From Deltaproteobacteria bacterium (lineage in GTDB: Bacteria > Desulfobacterota > DSM-4660 > Desulfatiglandales > HGW-15), in assembly GCA_020342025.1 (NCBI GenBank), contig CP070840.1, forward strand, positions 1,008,981-1,028,336: 19,356 nucleotides of DNA. Reading direction: 5' to 3'. The notes beneath the pieces were generated by a model. It searched no databases, was not told the DNA's origin, and saw nothing but the letters and a program-made list of their open reading frames with translations. Of the stretch, positions 13,521 to 19,356 are shown in pieces (position 1 is the first letter of the stretch; each line of letters begins with the position of its first letter). The position numbers were made by a program, and so were the translations under genes.

Positions 13521-15455
13521 TCATTTCCATGATTGCTCGAAAAAGCGACGGATATCCCCAAGTTCATGGCTTAGAGGAATTGGGGGGAGGCTATCGAAGA
13601 AGAACCGGCCATATCTGCTGGTGAGCATTCTGATATCCAGTACGGAAAGTATCCCCTGATCCGAGACGTTCCTGATGAGTCTTCCAAGCCCTTGCTTTAG
13701 GGCAATGATGGCCGAAGGCAGTTGGTAGTCCATGAAAGGATTTCCTCCGCGGGCGCGGACCGATTCGATACGACCCGCCACAAGGGGATCTCCTGGCGAA
13801 TCAAAGGGAAGTTTGTCAATGATCAGGCAACTGAGGGCCTCTCCTGGTACATCCACCCCCTGCCAGAAGGAACCTGTGGCCATAAGAACCGAGTGGGTAT
13901 CCTGCTTGAATTCTTCAAGAAGTGATGATCTAGGGGCCTCCCCCTGCTTGAAGAGGGTGTAAGGCACTTTCCCATGAAGGAGCTGATAGACAAGATTGAG
14001 ATTATGATAACTGGTAAAAAGGAGGAGGGCCCGCCCGGAGGACAGCTTCAGGATATCCAGGATCCGCTCGGCCGCTTTGTAACCAAAGCCCGGGTCGTTG
14101 GGAGAAGGTAAGTCCTTGGGTACATACATGAGCGTCTGTTCTTTAAAGTTGAAATGGGATGGATAGATCCCCTCCAGCACTTCTTCAGCGAGCCCCAATC
14201 TTGAGCGAGCATAATCAAAATTTCCATTTGTGGAGAGCGTTGCGGAGGTAAAAATGGTGGTTCTCCCTTTAAGGTAGAGGTACTCTTTCATCTGTTCTGA
14301 TATATCCAATGGGGATGCATGAAGAACCACCCCCTTTTTTCGTTTTTCATACCAGTTCAACCAATCCGGATCCTGGAAGGATAGGACCTTTTCCAAACGC
14401 TGCTTCAGTTCACTCGCCCTTATCGCACAAGTCTGAAAGAAGTTGTTTTCCAATTCCTTTAGGCCGGATTTTTCATGGATGTAGTCCAGCCCTCTCTTGA
14501 CATCATGAGCCGGGCCCATTTGGATCATTTCAAGGGCCGGCTCATCCAACCGACCTTTTTCGCCTGAGTCCTGGAAGAGCCTTCGCAGCTCCTCTGTCTT
14601 TGTTTTCAACAGATCCAATTGTCTTTTCAGATTTTTCCATTTCGTCTCCTGCAGATTCTTCCCCGCCTTTTCCAGATCGTTGACAAGCTCCATGAGCTGA
14701 TTCGTGCTCAGGCTTTCGCCGAAATAGGATGTGGCTATCTCCTCCACCTTATGGGCCTCGTCAAAGATGACCACCTGGAAGCGGGGAATGATTTCCCCAA
14801 AGCCCTCCTTTTTTATCATGAGGTCGGCAAAAAAGAGGTGATGATTCACGATGATTATTTTGGACTGGGCCGCCCTTCTGCGCAGGGCACTCAGATAACA
14901 GTCCTCCATGTGAAGGCATTCGGCGCCCAAACACTGATCCGAGGTGGATGACATGGAGTCCCAAAGGAGATCATCATCCCTCATCCAGGCAAGTTCGGAA
15001 CGATCAGCAAATTCTGTCCTTCCAAGCCATTTCTCAATCTTTCTTTTTATACCCTCATGGTCAGGTCTTAGAAGGGACGACTGGGAGAATCTTTGAAAAT
15101 ACCGGTGCAGGCAGAGGTAATTCTTCCTCCCCTTCATGAGCATGCAATCCACCTCGATCCCAGTGGCTTTGGACAGGAGAGGAACATCCTTAAAGAAAAT
15201 CTGTTCTTGAAGATTCTTGGTCCCTGTGGATATGACGCCCTTTTTTCCGCTGAGCACGAGGGGCACGAGGTAACCCAGGGTCTTGCCGGTCCCTGTGCCT
15301 GCTTCCACAATGGCCGGCACCTTTTGCTCGATGGCCTTCTCGATAAGCCGGGCCATCTGAACCTGGGACGCACGAAATTCAAAGTCCTCAAGGGATCTGG
15401 CCATGGAACCCTCGGGTCCCAGGATATCTTGGATAGGATCTAAGGAGGCGCGCAT
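13521..15455 (-). CDS. dinG: ATP-dependent DNA helicase, DinG/XPD-type with iron-sulfur cluster
   Basis: Superfamily 2 5'-3' DNA helicase, a role in repair and resolving unusual DNA structures. It has 644 residues from ATG 15455. Walker A is EAGTGTGKT (51-59). Four cysteines, C115, C175, C180 and C186, are spaced as in the 4Fe-4S domain of DinG/XPD enzymes. The Walker B/DEAH box is at 232-235 (VIFDEAHKVEE). Motif V is GSFWQGVDVPG and motif VI QGLGRLIRN. The N-terminal ILGPEGSMARSLEDFEFR matches the usual family opening, supporting a start near here. No ribosome site is visible, and a TTG at 15497 or ATG 15404 are alternatives. It lacks the DnaQ-like exonuclease domain found in some homologues. 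It is followed by the Nudix gene. Confidence 0.9.
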   Translation of the reverse strand: MRASLDPIQDILGPEGSMARSLEDFEFRASQVQMARLIEKAIEQKVPAIVEAGTGTGKTLGYLVPLVLSGKKGVISTGTKNLQEQIFFKDVPLLSKATGIEVDCMLMKGRKNYLCLHRYFQRFSQSSLLRPDHEGIKRKIEKWLGRTEFADRSELAWMRDDDLLWDSMSSTSDQCLGAECLHMEDCYLSALRRRAAQSKIIIVNHHLFFADLMIKKEGFGEIIPRFQVVIFDEAHKVEEIATSYFGESLSTNQLMELVNDLEKAGKNLQETKWKNLKRQLDLLKTKTEELRRLFQDSGEKGRLDEPALEMIQMGPAHDVKRGLDYIHEKSGLKELENNFFQTCAIRASELKQRLEKVLSFQDPDWLNWYEKRKKGVVLHASPLDISEQMKEYLYLKGRTTIFTSATLSTNGNFDYARSRLGLAEEVLEGIYPSHFNFKEQTLMYVPKDLPSPNDPGFGYKAAERILDILKLSSGRALLLFTSYHNLNLVYQLLHGKVPYTLFKQGEAPRSSLLEEFKQDTHSVLMATGSFWQGVDVPGEALSCLIIDKLPFDSPGDPLVAGRIESVRARGGNPFMDYQLPSAIIALKQGLGRLIRNVSDQGILSVLDIRMLTSRYGRFFFDSLPPIPLSHELGDIRRFFEQSWK

Positions 15456-15504
15456 GGTATAAATATATTTTGGCCAAGAACTTCCGTCAATGGTCAATAA
15501 AATT

Positions 15505-15530
15505 GTGTCAGTTGTCAGTGGTCAGTCGTC
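15505..15530. repeat. Short GTCAGT tandem repeats
   Basis: Three closely spaced copies of a GTCAGT core with 7-8 bp period (GTGTCAGTTGTCAGTGG then TCAGTCGTC) lie just upstream of the helicase gene, at the left end of the roughly 520-bp gap before the CBS-ACT gene. No function is evident. Confidence 0.6.
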
Positions 15531-15639
15531 CTTGGTTGTTTGTTACGATGATGAAGTGAAACTCCCCGGGCTTCCGCGCGGCGCATCTGTATTTCTGTGA
15601 AAATAATTTCCTCTCCCTCAAGAGACTATGATGCCATTT

Positions 15640-15759
15640 GTCATCCCGGACAAGTTCCGCGGAGCGGGACGCGAGCCGGGATCCAGAATGATTTGATTTT
15701 CCGCTAGCTTCCTGGATTCCGGGTCTCGCCCTAAACTGACAGGCTCGCCCGGAATGACG
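15640..15759. repeat. 120-bp palindromic intergenic repeat
   Basis: Outer arms GTCATCCCGG (15640-15649) and CCGGAATGAC (15749-15758) pair except one base. Inner arms CCGGGATCCAG and CTGGATTCCGGG (15712-15723) pair around an AT-rich centre, and GCGAG/CTCGC segments lie between. The style matches widespread GTCATCCCGG...CCGGAATGAC palindromic repeats in many bacterial genomes. It contributes to a spurious open frame on the minus strand. The 15456-15975 gap otherwise holds short repeats and no gene. Confidence 0.75.
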
Positions 15760-15916
15760 CCTTTGACGAATCACGACATCGCCTCTCGAGGGAGGAGGAC
15801 TAAAGTTCTTGGGTTTTTCATATCCCCTCCAACGGACAACGGACGACATACAACCAACCTCGTCAAAAATCCATTGATATCAAAGAAATAATGGATTAAA
15901 GAAGGATCTGTTCCTT

Positions 15917-15960
15917 ACTTTAGTCACTTTAGCTCACTTTAGTCACTTTAGCTCACTTTT
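15917..15960. repeat. Two perfect 19-bp tandem repeats plus a partial, upstream of the CBS-ACT gene
   Basis: The unit ACTTTAGTCACTTTAGCTC occurs at 15917-15935 and 15936-15954, followed by a partial ACTTTT. Each unit is itself a near-duplicate (ACTTTAGTC and ACTTTAGCTC), so the core recurs every 9-10 bp, about one helical turn. It ends 15-16 bp before the CBS-ACT start codon. It could be an operator array or simply a replication-slippage repeat. Confidence 0.8.
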
Positions 15961-15975
15961 CTTGGGTAACCTCCT

Positions 15976-16644
15976 ATGCAAGTACAGAATTGGATGACTT
16001 CAGATGTGATAACGGTGGCCCCGGAGACCTCCATCGTCAAGGTTTCTCAAATCTTGAAAGAGCACAAGATCAAGCGTCTTCCCGTACTCAGTGGCGGCAG
16101 GCTCTTGGGTATGATCACGGATGAGGACGTGAAGGAGGCGAGTCCTTCCATGGCCACGACCCTCACTGCCGACGAACTCTACCATCTTTTGGCAGAGACC
16201 AAGGCAAAGGACATCATGAAGTCCAACCCGACCACGATAAGACCCGATCAGACCGTGGAGGTAGCTGCCTTGAAGATGCTGGAACACAAAGTGACCGGAA
16301 TCCCTGTGGTCACAGAAAAAGGCGAGCTTGTAGGCATCATCTCACAGGGGGACGTTTTCCGTGTTTTGACTTCTATTACAGGGATCTACCAAGGCGGTGT
16401 TCAGCTCGCCTTCAACCTTGAAGATAGAGCGGGGTCCATTAAAGAGGTGGCAGATATTATCAGAGGGTTCAAGGGACGGATTGTCAGCATTCTCAGCATG
16501 AGTGATCCCAAAGATGAACGTTACAGGCATGTATATATAAGGATAAAAGAAATGTCTGAGGCAAACCGAAAGAAGATGACAAAGAAATTAGAGAAAAAAT
16601 TTACGCTTCTCTACGTCACGGAAGATCAGTTAAAGGAGGTATGA
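15976..16644 (+). CDS. CBS-domain pair with C-terminal ACT domain (AcuB-like)
   Basis: Probable cytosolic ligand-sensing regulator of 222 residues. The first CBS motif spans about 1-55 (QNWMTSDVITVAPETSIVKVSQILKEHKIKRLPVL...GMITDEDV). The second spans about 75-132 (AKDIMKSNPTTIRPDQTVEVAALKMLEHKVTGIPVV...GIISQGDVF). An ACT domain follows from about 140 (QLAFNLEDRAGSIKEVADIIRGF). CBS pairs usually bind adenosine nucleotides, and ACT domains bind amino acids or similar small molecules. There is no catalytic domain. The ribosome site is not obvious. It stands alone, so the target is unknown. AcuB of Bacillus is the nearest named relative that I can suggest. Confidence 0.88.
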   Translation: MQVQNWMTSDVITVAPETSIVKVSQILKEHKIKRLPVLSGGRLLGMITDEDVKEASPSMATTLTADELYHLLAETKAKDIMKSNPTTIRPDQTVEVAALKMLEHKVTGIPVVTEKGELVGIISQGDVFRVLTSITGIYQGGVQLAFNLEDRAGSIKEVADIIRGFKGRIVSILSMSDPKDERYRHVYIRIKEMSEANRKKMTKKLEKKFTLLYVTEDQLKEV

Positions 16645-16727
16645 GAGGTTGCACGGGATGCCATGAATAACGCTGTTTTAGCAGGCGCATATTGCGAATC
16701 CCTTACCATGGCCAATGGGATATATTC

Positions 16728-16760
16728 GGTGGCATTATAAATGCCACCCTACACGTAGGG
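16728..16760. terminator. Two adjacent hairpins between convergent genes (possible terminator)
   Basis: GGTGGCATT (16728-16736) pairs perfectly with AATGCCACC (16740-16748). It is followed at once by CCCTA-CACG-TAGGG (16747-16760), then TCGGGTTTTA. The site lies between the converging CBS-ACT and oxidoreductase genes. The poly-U tract is poor, so termination is only a suggestion. Confidence 0.45.
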
Positions 16761-16820
16761 TCGGGTTTTACACTCGAGCGCGTGTAATTTGAAGTGCTTT
16801 CTCAGAATTTAGAACGAAAA

Positions 16821-18017
16821 CTAAAGACTCTTAAAATCAAACCCCTTCGAAAGTATCTGATCCTTTATCTGAGACACGTCCCGTTTTTCAGACATCATCT
16901 TCGTTATCTCAGTAAAGCCTTTCGTATCTCCCAGCATGATGCAGCCGATGATCTGGTTGTTTTCAAGGACGATTTTCTTGTATTGGTCCCCCTCTGTGGC
17001 AACTTTGGATTCGAATTCGTTCTCCGCATCAATGTTGCCCGCAGAGGCCAGATCAACGCCCACCACCTTGAGGGTGTTGGCCATGGTCGTTCCATTGTAA
17101 GTTGCCTTGCCTCCGGCCATATTGATTCCCGCAATTTTTCCCTGTTCCATGGCGGCTGGCCAGATGCCATAGGGCATCCCCTTGAATTCGGCCACGTCGC
17201 CCCCCGCATAAATATCGGGTTGGTTTGTCCGCAAACGCTCATCCACTACGACCCCTTTGTCGGTCTTAAGACCCAGTGGCTCGGCCAGTTCCAGGTTGGG
17301 ACGGACCCCTGCTGAAATGACCACCATTTGTCCGGAGAGGGTTTCGCCCCCTTCCAGCAGGGCACCATTGGCCTTATCACCACCAGTAATCTCTTGGGTT
17401 TTGGCACCCAGACGAAAGGAAAAGCCCATCCCTTCCATAATTTTCTGAAGTCTTGCAGCCCCATCCACGTCTAACTGCCTCGGCAACAGCCTTGGGAAAA
17501 ACTCCACCACCATGATTTTTTTCCCCAATTTACGAAGGGCGTTGCCTGCCTCGAGGCCCAATAGACCCCCACCAATAAGAATGACTTCCTCAGCGCTTTT
17601 CGCAAACACAGAAATATCGCGAGCGTCCTGAACATCACGCAGGGCGAAGACGCCCTTCTTTTCACTGCCTTTGATGGGCGGGATAAAAGAATGACTCCCT
17701 GTGGCTATAAGGAGGCGGTCATAGGCTAGCTCTTCCTTATCTTCAGTGAGCACCACGTTCTTTTGAGCATCTGCCCCAACGATTCGGGTCTTCAGCTTGA
17801 GTGTTATATTCTGGTCCGCGTACCAGTTCGCCTTCTTCGCCAGTAACTGCTTCTCTGTGATGTCCCCGGAAATATACTCATTGAGCTGTATGCGCCAATA
17901 AAAGGGGAGGTCCTCGTCTGTGACTATGGTAATATTTCCCTCTTTGTCCTGTTTCCGGATATGCTCCGCCGCCGTGGTGCCTGCGACGCCATTGCCTATG
18001 ATCAGATAATTCTTCAT
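16821..18017 (-). CDS. NAD(P)H/FAD-dependent oxidoreductase, rubredoxin/nitrite-reductase type
   Basis: Flavoprotein of the two-dinucleotide-binding-domain class, 398 residues, cytosolic. The FAD motif GNGVAG is at 8-13 and ATGSHSF begins near 105. The NAD(P) motif GGGLLG is at 149-154 in LIGGGLLGLEAGNALRKLGKKIMVVE, and the FAD-ribityl motif IYAGGDVAEF is near 272-281. There is no CxxC, so it is not a thioredoxin-reductase or glutathione-reductase type. It resembles NADH:rubredoxin oxidoreductases and the N-terminal part of NirB. GGGAGGGTAAAAG precedes the ATG. It diverges from the rubrerythrin-like gene, consistent with feeding electrons through rubredoxin to peroxide reduction, though no rubredoxin gene is in the window. 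Confidence 0.87.
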   Translation of the reverse strand: MKNYLIIGNGVAGTTAAEHIRKQDKEGNITIVTDEDLPFYWRIQLNEYISGDITEKQLLAKKANWYADQNITLKLKTRIVGADAQKNVVLTEDKEELAYDRLLIATGSHSFIPPIKGSEKKGVFALRDVQDARDISVFAKSAEEVILIGGGLLGLEAGNALRKLGKKIMVVEFFPRLLPRQLDVDGAARLQKIMEGMGFSFRLGAKTQEITGGDKANGALLEGGETLSGQMVVISAGVRPNLELAEPLGLKTDKGVVVDERLRTNQPDIYAGGDVAEFKGMPYGIWPAAMEQGKIAGINMAGGKATYNGTTMANTLKVVGVDLASAGNIDAENEFESKVATEGDQYKKIVLENNQIIGCIMLGDTKGFTEITKMMSEKRDVSQIKDQILSKGFDFKSL

Positions 18018-18093
18018 CTTTTACCCTCCCATTTTCTGGCGAAAATTTCACTTTATCCCTAATGATAAGACCAAATTGAGAATAAACAAGTGG

Positions 18094-18117
18094 CAATTAG
18101 GGGACGTCCCCTAATTG
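18094..18117. repeat. Perfect 24-bp palindrome in the divergent intergenic region
   Basis: CAATTAGGGGAC (18094-18105) is followed directly by its exact reverse complement. It lies between the divergent oxidoreductase and rubrerythrin-like genes, about 20 bp upstream of a candidate -35 box. It may be a dimeric-regulator operator or one arm of a dispersed REP-like repeat; sequence alone does not decide. Confidence 0.8.
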
Positions 18118-18134
18118 TGGAAGAAAAATTCTTT

Positions 18135-18161
18135 TTGACATGCGAGGGGTTTGGCTTTAAT
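18135..18161 (+). promoter_or_regulatory. Candidate promoter of the rubrerythrin-like gene
   Basis: A perfect -35 TTGACA (18135-18140) is followed by TTTAAT (18156-18161), five of six -10 positions, at a short 15-bp spacing; TAATTT at 17 bp is the alternative. The coding start follows about 30 nt later with GGGAGG 5 nt before ATG. Confidence 0.5.
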
Positions 18162-18195
18162 TTGATGCAAAACAGAATTTGAAAGGGAGGTCAAT

Positions 18196-18657
18196 ATGAG
18201 CTTCGATTCATACGAAGAAATTATCAAGTTCGCCATTGAAAAAGAGAAGGAGGCTGCCGCTTTTTACGAGGAGGCGAGCCGCCAGGAGCCCTATTCTGGA
18301 GCCAAAGAGACATTTGAGAGTTTTGCCAAAGAGGAAAAAAAACATCGGGCCATGTTAGAGGATTTCCTCAAAGGAGAAAGGGATTTTTCTGAATACAAGT
18401 TCACATGGATTCCCGACATGAAACGAAGCGACTATCTGGTGGATCTGGAATTCGAGAAGGGGATGCCTTATCCTGAAATATTACGGCTTGCGATGAAACG
18501 GGAAGAGAAAGCCCTCAAATTATACAATGAATTGGCTGAAAAAACCGATGAGGGAAGCCTCACTAAGGTATTTAAGATGCTGTGCCAGGAGGAAGCCAAA
18601 CACAAGCTCGCCCTTGAAACCCTGTATGATGATCATATGGCAGAACTGGGGGACTGA
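18196..18657 (+). CDS. Ferritin-like di-iron protein (rubrerythrin domain only)
   Basis: 153-residue four-helix di-iron protein. Ligand motifs appear in two pairs: E19 in EKEKEAAAFYEEA with E47/H50 in EEKKH, and E104 in REEKALKLYNELAE with E133/H136 in EEAKH. The C-terminal rubredoxin domain of classical rubrerythrin is missing, so electrons must come from another carrier. Rubrerythrins reduce hydrogen peroxide in anaerobes, and this is the likely role. A GGGAGG ribosome site lies 5 nt before the ATG. It is divergent from the flavoprotein gene, its likely functional partner. Confidence 0.9.
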   Translation: MSFDSYEEIIKFAIEKEKEAAAFYEEASRQEPYSGAKETFESFAKEEKKHRAMLEDFLKGERDFSEYKFTWIPDMKRSDYLVDLEFEKGMPYPEILRLAMKREEKALKLYNELAEKTDEGSLTKVFKMLCQEEAKHKLALETLYDDHMAELGD

Positions 18658-18858
18658 GCCGCCTCGGGGAAAAGGAGTAACGCCCTTTAGATTTCTACTT
18701 TTTGCTTGTTGAATCATACGATATGCTGCAGCAGCATCAGAATTAAGAGAATAGATGCTAAGAGCACCTTCCACAATCTGATTTGACACCTATGTTGGTG
18801 GGGGAATCCTTCATATTTGAACAATAGAAAACGGGAAAATTAAAGGGCGTTTTCTGTG
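18658..18858. other. Intergenic stretch, no supported gene
   Basis: The gap lies between the convergent rubrerythrin-like and glycosyltransferase genes. A minus-strand frame here (reading SNQIVEGALSIYSLNSDAA near 18725-18787) runs on into the 3' end of the rubrerythrin gene and has no good start site. I could not assign it, and it may be a remnant. No terminator was found. Confidence 0.4.
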
Positions 18859-19356
18859 TCATCTTCCATCTGAGTAAAACCGATACAAGCGCTCTGGTGG
18901 CTGTCCGAGAAGATATCTTATGATCAATGACCAGTTCCTGACAGTCGTATGGACAATTCCATTTCTTTCGTAACGGCGGGCAGAGGTTCTCACCCTGGCT
19001 CTCACTAATTTAACCTTACCGATTTTGTTTAATCTTCGAACCAGGTCCACGTCTTCCATAATTGGCAAGTCTTGAAATCCACCCACACGGAAATAGTCTG
19101 ACCGCCTCATGAATAGACCCTGATCCCCATAGGGCATCTTTAGAAATTGAGAGCGGAGATTTGCCATTAGCGCGATTAGTTTGAGAGCCGCACCTGACGG
19201 ATGATGCCCCAGGTGAAAAGCGCCAAAACCGGTTTTCGGATCAGAGAGTGTAGTCTCAATCATGATTTCAAAACCCCTGGGAAGCCATGTGTCCGCATGC
19301 AAAAAGAGAAGGACCTCCCCTTGTGCTCGGCACGCGCCCGTATGTTGCTGGATCCC
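18859..19356 (-). CDS. Family-2 glycosyltransferase (TIGR04283-like), 5' end cut by window edge
   Basis: The last 165 codons are visible, and the frame is open to the right edge. The sequence reads GEVLLFLHADTWLPRGF with the metal-binding HAD motif, then MPYGDQGLFMRRSDYFRVGGF and MEDVDLVRRL, and ends with TSARRYERNGIVHTTVRNW. These are the typical second-half motifs of a short GT-A fold glycosyltransferase family (TIGR04283) often found next to a TIGR04282 nucleotidyltransferase-like gene, which would lie outside this window. It transfers a sugar from a nucleotide sugar; the acceptor is unknown. The TTG at 19302 is internal, not the start. Confidence 0.88.
   Translation of the reverse strand, partial: GIQQHTGACRAQGEVLLFLHADTWLPRGFEIMIETTLSDPKTGFGAFHLGHHPSGAALKLIALMANLRSQFLKMPYGDQGLFMRRSDYFRVGGFQDLPIMEDVDLVRRLNKIGKVKLVRARVRTSARRYERNGIVHTTVRNWSLIIRYLLGQPPERLYRFYSDGR

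Noticed and set aside
15508..15849. 113-codon minus-strand frame
   Set aside because: Composed of palindromic and tandem repeat sequence, with no recognisable protein features.
18520..18789. 89-codon minus-strand frame overlapping the rubrerythrin 3' end
   Set aside because: No good start or ribosome site, and its C-terminal half is antisense to a firm gene. The N-terminal part could be a remnant but cannot be assigned.

Overview
The window looks like the chromosome of an anaerobic Desulfobacterota-type (deltaproteobacterial) bacterium. The hints are a free-standing rubrerythrin-like protein beside a rubredoxin-reductase-type flavoprotein, a TRAP transporter, a CBS-ACT protein, an aldolase of the DhnA/ADTH-synthase family next to aromatic genes, and many long palindromic intergenic repeats. 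The taxonomic call is an inference from gene content. No rRNA, tRNA, CRISPR array, prophage or intact insertion sequence was seen.

Layout. (1) Positions 1-6270, minus strand: an aromatic amino acid operon in the order aroK, aroC, an ADTH-synthase-like gene, aroF, aroB, pheA (pheA runs off the left edge). It starts from a promoter near 6242-6270. Its roughly 220-nt leader encodes a 22-residue peptide with the run FYFFFF, followed by a strong terminator hairpin whose 5' arm can alternatively pair with the end of the leader peptide. This is the architecture of a phenylalanine (tyrosine) transcription attenuator, here placed in front of a shikimate-pathway operon. (2) 6287-9199, minus: a 970-residue M16C (PreP-like) zinc peptidase with its own promoter. 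(3) 9807-12756, plus: a dctP-dctQ-dctM TRAP transporter operon with a hairpin between dctP and dctQ. (4) 12870-15455, minus: a DinG-type iron-sulfur helicase followed by a Nudix hydrolase. (5) 15976-16644, plus: a CBS-CBS-ACT protein. (6) 16821-18657: a divergent pair, an NAD(P)H/FAD oxidoreductase (minus) and a ferritin-like/rubrerythrin protein (plus), probably for peroxide or oxygen defence. (7) 18859-19356, minus: the 3' part of a family-2 glycosyltransferase.

Most notable. The leader attenuator suggests that Phe/Tyr supply controls the operon at transcription. That fits an AroF with no N-terminal regulatory domain and a PheA with an altered ESRP motif. Inside the operon, the ADTH-synthase-like protein appears to have lost all three catalytic residues known for the family (Asp, Tyr and the Schiff-base Lys are replaced by Ile, Asp and Arg) while keeping the fold and phosphate-binding motifs. 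Two intergenic elements (4173-4356 and 9504-9703) share the same long double-stem architecture and an identical 19-nt internal-loop sequence, but their stems differ in sequence with pairing preserved. This is compensatory covariation, as expected of a conserved structured RNA or hairpin-DNA element; I do not recognise the family. Several other palindromes and tandem repeats sit between genes.
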